Of a stretch of DNA of 64,000 nucleotides, positions 16,933 to 25,501 are shown in pieces. Each line of letters opens with the position of its first letter. Within the stretch, counting starts at the first letter, position 1. The position numbers were made by a program, and so were the translations under genes. The stretch is from [Clostridium] aminophilum DSM 10710 (GTDB taxonomy: Bacteria > Bacillota > Clostridia > Lachnospirales > Lachnospiraceae). The notes under the pieces were generated by a model that was given only the letters and a program-made list of their open reading frames with translations, was not told where the DNA came from and made no database searches. The stretch covers positions 186,001 to 250,000 of the forward strand of contig NZ_JONJ01000002.1 in the NCBI RefSeq assembly GCF_000711825.1, in the 5' to 3' direction.

Positions 16933-18042
16933 TTACTTTTTCTGAAGATTCCATACGTCAAGACGGATATCCAGCTGATTCTCCAGAGTCTTTCGGAAAT
17001 CATCTCCGGTGGAAGTATCCAGTGTGATGCCCAGTTCCGACATATTCTTGATATATTCCGGATCTTCGGAGGCTATCTGAATTGCTTTTGCCATATACTC
17101 TGCCTTTTTCGGATCTACGGTCTTCGGATAGAAGTAGCCTCTGTCGGAAAATCCGAGATATTCTTTTCCGGTAGCTTCCTTGATGGTCGGAACGTCCGGG
17201 AGCTGTTCAACTCGTTTTTCGGTAAATACCGCGATCGGCGTCATTTCATCACTGTCACCGGACAGAATATCGGAGACATTGCAGAAGTATACATCCGTAT
17301 CTCCGGCAAGGAACATGCTCTTTCCGTCTGCGGAACCGTCGACCGGTACGACCGTGATTTTGGCGTCAAAATTCTTGTTAAACCACTCTGCAGTCGAAGC
17401 ATCTCCGTCAGTGATTCCGGTGGCCTGGGCGGAGATCAGAACCGGATTACTCTTTGCATACTCAACAAAGCTTGACGCATCGGAAAAACGGTCTTCGTTT
17501 TTACGGATGACCAGAGCGTTGGCGTCGATACACTGATTTGCGATCAGCTGAAGATCATCGAGTCCGTATTCGCGCTGGTTTCCTTCGTCATACTCTCCGA
17601 ATACAAAGTTGTGGTTTACCAGTCCAAGGGTGTAGCCGTCAGAGTATTTATCCGCATTTCCCAGGAGATCGGACCAGGATACCCAGCCTCCGGAACCGGT
17701 TGGATTTTCAATGACAACATTCTGTCCGGTTACTTTTGTGAGCGCGGTTGCGAGATGACGTGCGCCGATATCCGTTGCACCTCCGGCAGAAAACGGTACC
17801 TGAATCGTGATGGTCTCGCTCGGGAAGTCACCGACTTTTTCCAACGATGATGATGTGTTTCCGGAGGAAACAGAGCTTTCTGCTGTCTTTGTTTCGGAAC
17901 CGGCATTCTCGGATGCCGTGCTCTCGGAAACGGAGGCTGCCTTCGTTGTGCTTTCGGCGGCAGAATTTGCGCAAGCTGCAAGTGAAGCGCTCATAGCGCC
18001 GGCAAGAATAACTGCGGTAATGGATGATACTGTCTTTTTCAT
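16933..18042 (-). CDS. TctC solute-binding lipoprotein
   Basis: A 369-residue extracytoplasmic binding protein. The lipobox SASLAAC makes C24 the lipidated residue after signal peptidase II cleavage, so it is anchored to the outer face of the membrane. A Ser/Thr-rich linker (about 25-70) precedes the binding domain, which has the family's VPFSAGGATDIGARHLA motif (ligand carboxylate loop) and ENPTGSGGWVS. The start at 18042 has AAAGGGG upstream. In this family the ligands are citrate, other di/tricarboxylates and aromatic acids; the ligand here is unknown. The UroD-like gene lies 69 bp upstream. Confidence 0.92.
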   Translation of the reverse strand: MKKTVSSITAVILAGAMSASLAACANSAAESTTKAASVSESTASENAGSETKTAESSVSSGNTSSSLEKVGDFPSETITIQVPFSAGGATDIGARHLATALTKVTGQNVVIENPTGSGGWVSWSDLLGNADKYSDGYTLGLVNHNFVFGEYDEGNQREYGLDDLQLIANQCIDANALVIRKNEDRFSDASSFVEYAKSNPVLISAQATGITDGDASTAEWFNKNFDAKITVVPVDGSADGKSMFLAGDTDVYFCNVSDILSGDSDEMTPIAVFTEKRVEQLPDVPTIKEATGKEYLGFSDRGYFYPKTVDPKKAEYMAKAIQIASEDPEYIKNMSELGITLDTSTGDDFRKTLENQLDIRLDVWNLQKK

Positions 18043-18111
18043 GTTTTCCCCTTTCATTCCATTAAATAGTTTTTATATTAAGCAGGCTGAGGTTTGACCC
18101 GGTCTGCTGCA

Positions 18112-19149
18112 TTACGAAGTAATTTTCAGGATGCGCTCCTCTTCTTCCAGCGTTTTCCTGACGTAATGAAGCATTTCTTCATTGAGAGGATAACGGATGA
18201 CACACCCCGGTGTGAGGATAAGATTTTTCCCTCCGGTTATTTTGAGACATTTATAAATCTGATGGTGAATGGCGTTGAACTGACAATGGGTAATATCAAA
18301 ACGTTTTAATCCGCCCATGAGACATTTTCCCGTGAACTCCAGCGTCTCATCCAACGTCGGATAAGTTTCCCATACATGCCAGTTGAATACATCTACCGGA
18401 TAATCCTTTAGGATATTAAACATAATGTCTGTTCCATGGCAGTGAAGGGTGTTCATCCAGCCGCCGGCAGACCGTGCCGCTTCGAGAACACGAATATCGT
18501 AGGGTTTCCCAAATTCCTCATATTCGTTTTCCTTGAGCGGTTCCGTGGCCATCTCGTTTGTATAATTACTCATCTGTGCAGCGAGAAAAATTCCGTCGGC
18601 ACCGAGATGAATGGCTTCCTTTGCGAGGTCGCAGGTTACTTCGGTAATCAGCTCCAGTGCTGCTTTGATCTCGTTTCCGTGTCCGTCATGAATATATGTG
18701 GCTGCATTTCCACCACAGAGTTTATTGACCGTCGAAATTGGACTGAAAACAGTAAAGATCACCGGCACATCGTCCTCTCCAAGACGCTGTTTGAGCATTT
18801 GCAGATAATGGAGTTCTCTTCCCAGTGCGCCCTCTTGAATGGAAGGACGGGAAAGATTCAACCAATCGGCAGCGGTGTGAACCGGTGTGCTGACCAGCTC
18901 TGCTTTTCCACCCTGCGCAACCGTGGAATAATCGATTTCTACTCCGAAATCTTCGATGGAATACATTCCGTTATTCATTGTCTTGATGAAATCCAGATCG
19001 TATTTTTCATAAAAGGCAAGAGTTTGATCTGTAATCTGATCGGCGTCATGATCGAACTGCGGCATATGACTCCATAGACTGTACGGAGTCTTATCCGGTT
19101 TTCCACCCCGGACTGCGGTCATGATCCGCTCTTTCTTTGTCATTTCCAT
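18112..19149 (-). CDS. Uroporphyrinogen decarboxylase/methyltransferase-superfamily protein
   Basis: A 345-residue TIM-barrel protein of the UroD superfamily. It is not a heme-pathway HemE: the group also holds the MtaA/MtbA methylcobalamin:CoM methyltransferases and demethylation enzymes. In those, zinc is held by H-x-C and a later Cys. Here the site reads LHCHG (H236, C237, H238) and TPGC (C316), so the middle ligand seems to be His or a shifted Cys. The start at 19149 has GAGGAG about 6 bp upstream. It heads the operon with the tripartite transporter, so it probably acts on the imported carboxylate or a methyl group from it (inference). No corrinoid protein gene is nearby. Confidence 0.75.
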   Translation of the reverse strand: MEMTKKERIMTAVRGGKPDKTPYSLWSHMPQFDHDADQITDQTLAFYEKYDLDFIKTMNNGMYSIEDFGVEIDYSTVAQGGKAELVSTPVHTAADWLNLSRPSIQEGALGRELHYLQMLKQRLGEDDVPVIFTVFSPISTVNKLCGGNAATYIHDGHGNEIKAALELITEVTCDLAKEAIHLGADGIFLAAQMSNYTNEMATEPLKENEYEEFGKPYDIRVLEAARSAGGWMNTLHCHGTDIMFNILKDYPVDVFNWHVWETYPTLDETLEFTGKCLMGGLKRFDITHCQFNAIHHQIYKCLKITGGKNLILTPGCVIRYPLNEEMLHYVRKTLEEEERILKITS

Positions 19150-19357
19150 GGTGATACTCCTCTTTGACTGATGCTGTTTTTTGCAAATGCTTGTGAAGTA
19201 AAAACAAAACATCGTTCTACTACTAAACCTATATAAATAGTATGTATATGTGAATGGTAGGAATTGTATCACAGAAATGTTTTGATAAAAAATACACAAA
19301 AGTTATGGAAAAATATAAAAAAATAATATATAGTCCGAATCTTAAGATAATATCAGG

Positions 19358-19404
19358 GGATAAAAGAAGGTAGCAGGCAATTTGCCTGCTACCTTCTTTT
19401 ATCC
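19358..19404. terminator. 23-bp perfect bidirectional terminator
   Basis: The left arm 19358-19380 and right arm 19382-19404 are exact reverse complements (core GGTAGCAGGCAA/TTGCCTGCTACC), almost without a loop. A/T-rich arms end in T runs on both strands. It follows the HTH gene at 19418 on the minus strand. The A/T-rich 200 bp to the left precede the UroD-like gene. Confidence 0.8.
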
Positions 19405-19417
19405 GTGGAACATTTAG

Positions 19418-20203
19418 CTACAGCCCCATCATTACCGTACGGAAAAAGTCGGACGGAACGAAATAAAGACCGTCCGTGGCTTCTTTCCGCCATGTCACAG
19501 AATGATACCATGGCATATAGAGATCCTGCATGCCGTGATGAATCGGAATGCTGACAACTTCCGACAGCAGATCACTTACGGTATTCTTCAGAACGGCGAG
19601 ATAGTCGTCGAAGTCGATCGTGATGCCGGAATTTAACGGAGAACCGCTGTTGGTGGTGTGCCAGGCCTCATCGTCAAAATGATCCATGATCACATGGTGC
19701 GGGATGAAGCAGACGGATGTCCGCTGCTCTTTCATCGAGGTACAGATCAGATCAAACAGGACTTTTTCATTTCCGTGCATTTCGCCCCGAAGGGTCCGGT
19801 AGATCTTTCTGCAGTAATCCCGGTGAGAATTATCCTGCGACCAGGTATCCGGGAGTGAATTGGGATTCAGGGCGAGCAGGTAATTCATCACCTGATCGAA
19901 CCATACCGGGCCCTCCAGAAGAGGCTCTTTTTCCGCGGTCAGGCGAAGGCGGTGGTCGGGATTGGGCTCTCCGGCGGAGATCATCCAGTCTCTTCCAATC
20001 TTACGCGCAGTGCGGAAGCCTCCGCGAAGCGCTTTCTGACGGGCGGTAGCCGGAGAAAGATCATGCATTTTGGCCCAGTCTTTTAACGGGATCATATCTT
20101 CCGGAACTGCCTCCTCGATCTGACCTCTCTCATCCAGGGTGACCGGTGATCCGGCACTGTCCAAAAGAGAAAACAGATTTTCTGCTGTATAATTATCTCT
20201 CAT
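19418..20203 (-). CDS. HTH-domain protein of unknown function
   Basis: A 261-residue protein that I do not recognise as a whole. Residues about 38-78 (PLKDWAKMHDLSPATARQ then KALRGGFRTARKIGRDWMI) look like a helix-turn-helix with a short wing, as in MerR/excisionase-type domains. The remaining 180 residues show no catalytic motif; two Trp/Tyr-rich stretches (PVWFDQVMNYLLALN, DLYMPWYHSVTW) suggest a globular domain. AGGAGG lies 8 bp before the ATG. Its promoter holds a palindrome exactly between -35 and -10, so it may repress itself. It is a single gene between two strong terminators. Confidence 0.7.
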   Translation of the reverse strand: MRDNYTAENLFSLLDSAGSPVTLDERGQIEEAVPEDMIPLKDWAKMHDLSPATARQKALRGGFRTARKIGRDWMISAGEPNPDHRLRLTAEKEPLLEGPVWFDQVMNYLLALNPNSLPDTWSQDNSHRDYCRKIYRTLRGEMHGNEKVLFDLICTSMKEQRTSVCFIPHHVIMDHFDDEAWHTTNSGSPLNSGITIDFDDYLAVLKNTVSDLLSEVVSIPIHHGMQDLYMPWYHSVTWRKEATDGLYFVPSDFFRTVMMGL

Positions 20204-20250
20204 GAAGATTCCTCCTTTTCCTAATTTGTAACGGAAAGATTTATATCTTT

Positions 20251-20278
20251 ATTATACTACGTTTGCGTAGTAATACAA
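20251..20278 (-). promoter_or_regulatory. Promoter with operator palindrome in the spacer
   Basis: On the minus strand TTGTAT (20273-20278), 16 bp, TATAAT (20251-20256). The spacer is almost filled by the perfect palindrome TACTACG-TTTG-CGTAGTA (20255-20272, plus strand). A protein bound there would block RNA polymerase. The HTH product of the gene is the first candidate. Confidence 0.75.
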
Positions 20279-20352
20279 TACTGCTCGGCATATTTTTTTA
20301 TTACCCATTTTTTCGTTCCTAATAAACAAGTGTTTTGGTTCGTTATTTATGA

Positions 20353-20394
20353 AAAACCTGCCTGTACGGATGAATTCCGATACGGGCAGGTTTT
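20353..20394 (-). terminator. Terminator of the metalloprotease gene
   Basis: Arms AAAACCTGCC and GGCAGGTTTT, with further pairing inside (TGTACGGA with TCCGATAC, one bulge). On the minus strand the stem ends in a T5 run. It lies 30 bp after the stop of the metalloprotease. Confidence 0.75.
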
Positions 20395-20423
20395 CTCGAG
20401 TCTAGTGGATTTACTGGTGTAAT

Positions 20424-22835
20424 TTACGCATCCTCTTGCGTTGCATCGTCTGCAGGATCCCCGGTTTTATCCTGTGAGTTTTCAGCTGCGATATCTCGGT
20501 TGGAAGGAATTTCAGGATCCGACTCCGGTGTAGATTCTTTCCGGTTCTTGTCATCGGGCTCCTCTTCCGGACATGCCGTGGTCGAGGTATCTTCCGGTAC
20601 GCCTGCTGTTTCCTGTAATTCGGAACTGTTTTCTGAAATGCTGTCCGAAGGAAGCCCATCTTCCGATGGTGTATCCGTAATGTCTTTTGCATCTGCATTT
20701 TCGGCTTCATCGGAATCAACTACCGCATTGGAATCTCCCGAAGCATTCGCTTTATCTGTATTATTTGAGATTACCTCATCATCAACGGAATCAGGATTCA
20801 CTTCAGCATCGTCTGACATCTCGTTGCCAGCTTTCAACGAAACTGAATTGATCTCGGGATATTGATGCATAATACTTGCCGCCATTGCCGTTCCGTTTTC
20901 AGTAGAATTGCTTCCCAATCCGGTTGTGGTTGACTTTCCGGCCGTGTCCAGAGCAGTGTAATAATCAGCGGTTGATGGCACATAGGTTCTCGAATCGACA
21001 ACGTTAAAAAAGGTGCTTTTTACTACTTCATCTGTGAGCGGCGATACATATCCCTGCTCCTGACGGAGAATGGACCCGTTTGGCTGCATTGTGGTGGAAT
21101 CCTCCAGGAAGTTCAGATAATCCGCCACAAACTGAAGGGAACTTTGATCTCCCTGATATACCCCCTGTTCATCTTGAATGCCTTTCACAAATCGCTTAGT
21201 GAAATCATCTGTGTCATTGTAGGCCCCATCCGAGATTTCGGAAATGATGGTATCCAGGGACTTATTATTATGAAGCTGGGACAGAATCTCTTCCATTCCG
21301 GCCCGGATGACTTCCATATTGTAAATGTTGTTCTGGGTATCATGGAGATCTTCGCTGGTGTAATCGCAGTATTTTACACCGGCGAGGCCTGCCAGATATA
21401 CGCTGGCGAGATAACCGGAAACATAGTTTGCGGAAGCTAAGTCTTCATTCAGAGTCTGCTCGATGTCGTTGCAGATAGTGTAGTCTTGTGTCGGACCATG
21501 AAGAACTGTATCGAGGTATCGTGAAAGAACGTGCTCTGTATCATAATCCATCTTATAAGCCCAAGTATCACGTACATTATCAACCTGCAAGTATCGAAAA
21601 AAAGTGACCCGTGATTGAAAATCATTTTGTACTGATGAAGCAGTTCCTTCAGTGAACCAAAATGGGAACAGATCGCCCGTTTTATCGGAGGTTGACATTC
21701 CCTGATGGTTATAATCGTACATATATGCGTGGAATAATTCGTGAAGAATGATGTTTTCTAACGCCTTTCTTCCGCCTTCGACCAGGGTCCATTTTCCGTT
21801 ATCGTCTTGTTGGATGATTTTTTCAACACCAGAGTCTGTTATAAATATCGCTCCTGTATTGACTAGGAATGTATACATATAAGTTGCAGTGCTTGAGCTG
21901 TTCTTTTCAGCAAAAAATGCGGAGCCACCGGACAAATCTTCTTCTTTTCCGCTATAATCGGTCGTATTGTAATAGATATTCAGCCCAATCTGTGTTCCGA
22001 TCTCCTTGTCCGGAATCGCACTTCCGAAGGATTTGGGGAAACTCTCTTCCAAAAGTTTGGCCGCCTGCGGAATGATGGTATACCGGAGAAGCGTCACAAA
22101 TTCGTTCAGGAATTCGGCATCATACATCTCAATGGCGGATTTATCACAGTGTATACGCACTAGATATGGAAGCTCGTCCGCGGGATCTTTGTTTGGATCA
22201 TCCGGATCGATTGTCTCACGATGGGGTTCCTGAGAATCGGACGAATCATCGTCGGTTTCTTCTGGATGTTGCTGATCCGTTGAATCTTTCTTTTCATTCA
22301 GCGGAACGGCAAAGGAGTCCGGAGCCTGGTTGGAAAATCTGGTGGATAGATCAAATTTCAGCGGAACCGGCGTGATGCACAGAAAACCCAGGGCCGGATC
22401 CGAAACAAAGAGGGATCCGTCCCGATCACCATAGAGGTTTTTGACAAATTCCGGAAGATAGATGGCAAAAGAGCCGTCGGATGCCGACGTCTTGATGGAG
22501 TATCCGGTGGGAATATACACCACAAAGATCGGAAAACAGGTAGTCTCTTCCGAAAAGGTTTCCACAGGATTTCCGGCGGAATCGATCCACAGAACCGGGA
22601 TCTCCCATGAGACGCCCTGATCGGTGGTGATCTTCGCCCGGTCATCCAGTGCTTTTCCTTCTCGCGGCTCCTCAACGTCGGTTAAGGAAAGCCCGGTCAG
22701 GGCGATATTGCCGGATTCATCCCGTTCGACGGCGTCGATGACGGCATCATTTGCCGCAAAGGCACATACGGATGCCAGGTTGGAAAACAGAAAAACAAAG
22801 GATAGCAATAAAGCCAGCAAACGAAATCTTTTCAT
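20424..22835 (-). CDS. Large secreted zinc metalloprotease with an acidic C-terminal tail
   Basis: An 803-residue protein exported by a classical signal peptide (1-28, cleavage near CAFA-AND). Residues 30-170 look like a beta-rich domain, followed by an acidic linker (about 180-222). The catalytic domain has HELFH at 365-369 and a glutamate E396 (FWFTEG) 27 residues on, so it fits a gluzincin zinc peptidase (two His and one Glu as ligands, E366 as catalytic base). From about residue 690 the chain is a disordered Asp/Glu/Ser-rich tail of about 110 residues, with no sortase motif. The substrate is unknown; a role in matrix or host protein breakdown is possible. I do not know the family name. 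Confidence 0.75.
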   Translation of the reverse strand: MKRFRLLALLLSFVFLFSNLASVCAFAANDAVIDAVERDESGNIALTGLSLTDVEEPREGKALDDRAKITTDQGVSWEIPVLWIDSAGNPVETFSEETTCFPIFVVYIPTGYSIKTSASDGSFAIYLPEFVKNLYGDRDGSLFVSDPALGFLCITPVPLKFDLSTRFSNQAPDSFAVPLNEKKDSTDQQHPEETDDDSSDSQEPHRETIDPDDPNKDPADELPYLVRIHCDKSAIEMYDAEFLNEFVTLLRYTIIPQAAKLLEESFPKSFGSAIPDKEIGTQIGLNIYYNTTDYSGKEEDLSGGSAFFAEKNSSSTATYMYTFLVNTGAIFITDSGVEKIIQQDDNGKWTLVEGGRKALENIILHELFHAYMYDYNHQGMSTSDKTGDLFPFWFTEGTASSVQNDFQSRVTFFRYLQVDNVRDTWAYKMDYDTEHVLSRYLDTVLHGPTQDYTICNDIEQTLNEDLASANYVSGYLASVYLAGLAGVKYCDYTSEDLHDTQNNIYNMEVIRAGMEEILSQLHNNKSLDTIISEISDGAYNDTDDFTKRFVKGIQDEQGVYQGDQSSLQFVADYLNFLEDSTTMQPNGSILRQEQGYVSPLTDEVVKSTFFNVVDSRTYVPSTADYYTALDTAGKSTTTGLGSNSTENGTAMAASIMHQYPEINSVSLKAGNEMSDDAEVNPDSVDDEVISNNTDKANASGDSNAVVDSDEAENADAKDITDTPSEDGLPSDSISENSSELQETAGVPEDTSTTACPEEEPDDKNRKESTPESDPEIPSNRDIAAENSQDKTGDPADDATQEDA

Positions 22836-23137
22836 GACATTTTCCCCACATATAATTATCCATAATCATTAAAGCATTCTCCCCATTTTCATTATCTATG
22901 AAGCTTCCGGATTTCGCAAATGATTTTCATTACTGATTTGATGCATAACGAGGTAAAACACGCTTTGCGCATTCTCGCGGAGCGTGTTTGTTCCATTGGA
23001 ATTCCGGAGAAATCACTTATGAAACAAAAAACCATTCAGAATCTTTCGGACTGGAAAGACCTGAATGGTTTCGTAAAACTGTGGTTTAAACAATTGTTTG
23101 CTTTGGCTCGATCAATCCGTATCTACCTTTCATCGGT
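22836..23137. other. 302-bp gap with two hairpins
   Basis: Stem AAACACGCT/AGCGTGTTT spans 22956-22989 without a clear T tract. A second, 23029-23071 (AAACCATTCAG/CTGAATGGTTT with inner TCTTTC/GAAAGA), is followed on the minus strand by a T6 run and fits the terminator of the GNAT gene. The part next to 22835 should hold the metalloprotease promoter, but I see no convincing boxes. Confidence 0.6.
23029..23071 (-). terminator. Terminator after the GNAT gene
   Basis: An 11-bp perfect stem AAACCATTCAG/CTGAATGGTTT with inner pairing. The minus strand continues GGTTTTTTGTTTC. It ends the kinase-like/GNAT pair, 66 bp after the stop. Confidence 0.8.
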
Positions 23138-23491
23138 TTAATCCCGGCGGATCGAACAGGATGAACCGGTTGCGGAAGCCTTCATGGCTGCTGCTTCGTC
23201 CGGGTCAACCAGAAGGAACATATATTCCGGATGGCTGCTGAACCAGCTCTGTGCATATGGACAGGTAACGAGACACCGGCGTCCGGTCTGCCGGATGGAC
23301 TCGACGGTCTCCCGCATCAGGCGAGACGCAAGGCCCCTGCCGGAAAGCTTTTCTGCCACTTCCGTATGGGAAATGTTGACAAGTCCTTCGCCGACGGTCG
23401 GGAAATCCACTTTTGCGATGACCGTTCCGTCCTCTTCTTCGATCCAGACACGGTTCGCTCCGGTCTGAATGATCGGATCATCATAATTCAT
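23138..23491 (-). CDS. Small GNAT-like acetyltransferase (Acetyltransf_CG/YjdJ type)
   Basis: A 117-residue protein of the short GCN5-related group. VNISHTEVAEKLSGRGLASR gives the typical H-TEV...G-G-A acetyl-CoA binding loop, and RRCLVTCPYAQSWFSSHPEY is the conserved C-terminal motif of the YjdJ/GTLF3B group. It likely acetylates small molecules or proteins, with an unknown acceptor. The gene starts 5 bp after the stop of the cytidylate-kinase-like gene, so the two are co-transcribed. The C-terminus has an extra Ala/Ser-rich tail of about 20 residues. Confidence 0.85.
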   Translation of the reverse strand: MNYDDPIIQTGANRVWIEEEDGTVIAKVDFPTVGEGLVNISHTEVAEKLSGRGLASRLMRETVESIRQTGRRCLVTCPYAQSWFSSHPEYMFLLVDPDEAAAMKASATGSSCSIRRD

Positions 23492-23496
23492 CGGAA

Positions 23497-24165
23497 TTAC
23501 CTCTTCTCGGAATTGTATTTTTCCTGCATATGTTTGATATATGCCTGTTTCTGCTTTGCAAATTCTTCAATGATATTGACGGCACCGTCATATCCGACCA
23601 CGCTGCTGTTCAGGCACAGATCATAGCTCTTGGAGCTTCCCCAGCGCTTGTTGGAATAATAATTATAGTAGCTTGAACGGCGCTTGTCGGTTTTGATCAT
23701 GATGTCTTTTGCACTGTTCTCGGAGATGTTATGCTTCGCCGCCAGATGACGGATCTTATCGGAATCATCTCCGCGGATGAATACTGACACAACGTTCGGG
23801 TAGTCTGCCAGCGCATAGTCCGCGCACCGTCCGACGATGACGCACGACTCTCGATCCGCCAGTTTTTTGATGGAATCAAACTGTGCGAGAAAGATCTTGT
23901 GATTCAGCGGCATATCCATATACGCCGAAGCGGAATATCCACCCATGGAATATGTATCCATAACCAGAGAATAAAGGAAACTGTTTGTCGGCTTTTCGTC
24001 ATGCGTCTTGAACAGTTCCTCTGCGAGGCCGGATTCTTTTGCAGCCATGCTCAACAACTCTTTATCATAGCATTTGATGCCCAGTCTCTCCGCAAGCTTC
24101 TGGCCGATCTGACGGCCGCCGCTTCCGCACTCTCTTCCAATGGTGATGATCAGATTATTGTTCAT
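23497..24165 (-). CDS. Cytidylate-kinase-like family protein
   Basis: A 222-residue P-loop protein. TIGRECGSGGRQIG at residues 8-21 is the nucleotide-binding loop of the cytidylate-kinase-like group (PF13189), common in Clostridia. It is different from true Cmk, and the substrate is not known. The C-terminal half has DKRRSSYYNYYSNKRWG, a conserved lid-like motif. GGGAG lies upstream of the ATG at 24165. A leader of about 170 bases precedes it. The GNAT gene follows 5 bp later. Confidence 0.85.
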   Translation of the reverse strand: MNNNLIITIGRECGSGGRQIGQKLAERLGIKCYDKELLSMAAKESGLAEELFKTHDEKPTNSFLYSLVMDTYSMGGYSASAYMDMPLNHKIFLAQFDSIKKLADRESCVIVGRCADYALADYPNVVSVFIRGDDSDKIRHLAAKHNISENSAKDIMIKTDKRRSSYYNYYSNKRWGSSKSYDLCLNSSVVGYDGAVNIIEEFAKQKQAYIKHMQEKYNSEKR

Positions 24166-24559
24166 AATTCAAGCAGCTCCCTTCCGGAATCGTGGACCGC
24201 CAGGCGGTCTGTATATGCAAACCTGTGAAACACACTCCGGAATATACGGTTTGAAGTGTGTTTTCCTCGTTGTCCGGACAAATGACGGCTGCGGATGCGG
24301 TTCCGCAAATGATCCGTTCATTCGTTCTTTTTATGCAATTATTATATCATCCATCGTCAGAAAAGTCACTTGTAGATTTACAAGTGTCGCTTAATTTACA
24401 CGGCTGACGAACCAAAGCCCATGCCCCGGTGAGGCCCTGGCGACCGCCGCGAAACGCTCGAAACACGCGAAGCGTGTTTCGACCCGTTGACGCGGAATTT
24501 TGCGTATTATAACGTAATACACAAAAATGCGATCGGCCGGATCTGTTTCAATCAGCCGG
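24166..24559 (-). other. 394-bp gap: leader and promoter of the kinase-like gene, and hairpins
   Basis: On the minus strand an extended -10 promoter TGATATAAT lies at 24341-24349. The leader holds a perfect 7-1-7 palindrome GACCGCC-A-GGCGGTC (24197-24211) and a stem AAACACACT/AGTGTGTTT (24230-24265). To the right are TCGAAACACGC/GCGTGTTTCGA with a GAA loop (24458-24482) and an A/T-rich stem of 13 positions with one mismatch (24497-24528), just after the rluD-like stop at 24560, which may help end that operon. No gene is seen here. Confidence 0.55.
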
Positions 24560-25474
24560 TTACATTTTCCGGAGTTTTTCGAGGAGATCTTCGAAATATT
24601 CCGGAAGCGGGGCGGAAAACTCCACATATTCTTCGGTCCGCGGATGGATAAATCCGAGAATGCCGGCATGAAGCGTCTGACCTTCCAGATGAAACGGCTG
24701 TTTTTCCGGGCCGTAGACGGTATCGCCGAGGATCGGGTGACCGATGGAAGCCATGTGAACGCGGATCTGATGCGTGCGCCCGGTCTCGAGTTTGCACTCG
24801 ATCATGGTGTATCGGCCAAAACGCTCGAGAACATGATAGTGTGTGACCGCATTTCGGCCGTTCTTTGCGCCGGCGCACATTTTCTTCCGATCGGTCGGAT
24901 GCCGGCTGATCGGTGAGTCGATTGTCCCGTCATCCTCCTTCAGGTTCCCGGAAACAATCGCATAATACCTGCGGTTGATGGAGTGGACTTTCAGCTGCTC
25001 AGCCAGTGAGCGGTGTGCCTGATCATTCTTGCAGATTACAAGGACACCGGTGGTGTCCCGGTCAATCCGGTGAACAATGCCAGGGCGGAGTTCACCGTTG
25101 ATGCCGGAGAGCTGGTCTTTGCAGTGATACATGAGCGCATTGACCAGCGTTCCGCTGTAGTGCCCCGGCGCCGGATGAACCACCATTCCCTTTGGTTTGT
25201 TGACGAGGATCAGATCTTCGTCTTCATACAGGATATCCAGCGGGATATCTTCGGGAATGATCTCGGTTTCAACCGGTTCTGGAATATCGGCCTCTATGAC
25301 ATCGCCGTCTTCCACCTTGTAACTGCTTTTGACAGCGGATCCGTTTACCGTGACCGCGCCATCCTTTAATAATTTCTGAACACGGGAACGGGAGAATTCT
25401 TCATCCTGTTCGGAAAGCCATCGGTCGATACGCTCTCCCGCCTCATCCGGTTCTACGTAATACTGTTTTATCAA
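24560..25474 (-). CDS. rluD: RluA/RluD-family 23S rRNA pseudouridine synthase
   Basis: A 304-residue enzyme that turns uridines of 23S rRNA into pseudouridine. The N-terminal S4 RNA-binding domain (about 13-75) contains FSRSRVQKLLKDGAVTVNG. The catalytic domain has HRIDRDTTGVLV with the essential Asp, and the C-terminal part GRTHQIRVHMASIGHPILGD. Gram-positive genomes carry several paralogs (RluD, YlyB, YhcT), so the exact target is not certain; the position directly after lspA fits YlyB of Bacillus. It is the last gene of sepF-lspA-rluD, 27 bp after lspA. Confidence 0.92.
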   Translation of the reverse strand: MIKQYYVEPDEAGERIDRWLSEQDEEFSRSRVQKLLKDGAVTVNGSAVKSSYKVEDGDVIEADIPEPVETEIIPEDIPLDILYEDEDLILVNKPKGMVVHPAPGHYSGTLVNALMYHCKDQLSGINGELRPGIVHRIDRDTTGVLVICKNDQAHRSLAEQLKVHSINRRYYAIVSGNLKEDDGTIDSPISRHPTDRKKMCAGAKNGRNAVTHYHVLERFGRYTMIECKLETGRTHQIRVHMASIGHPILGDTVYGPEKQPFHLEGQTLHAGILGFIHPRTEEYVEFSAPLPEYFEDLLEKLRKM

Positions 25475-25501
25475 TGATTACTCCGTTTCTGTGACATCGG
25501 T

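Noticed and set aside
24197-24265. tRNA-like fold or riboswitch in the leader of the kinase-like gene
   Set aside because: There are two simple hairpins only; no acceptor-arm pairing, no T-loop consensus and no known aptamer motif.
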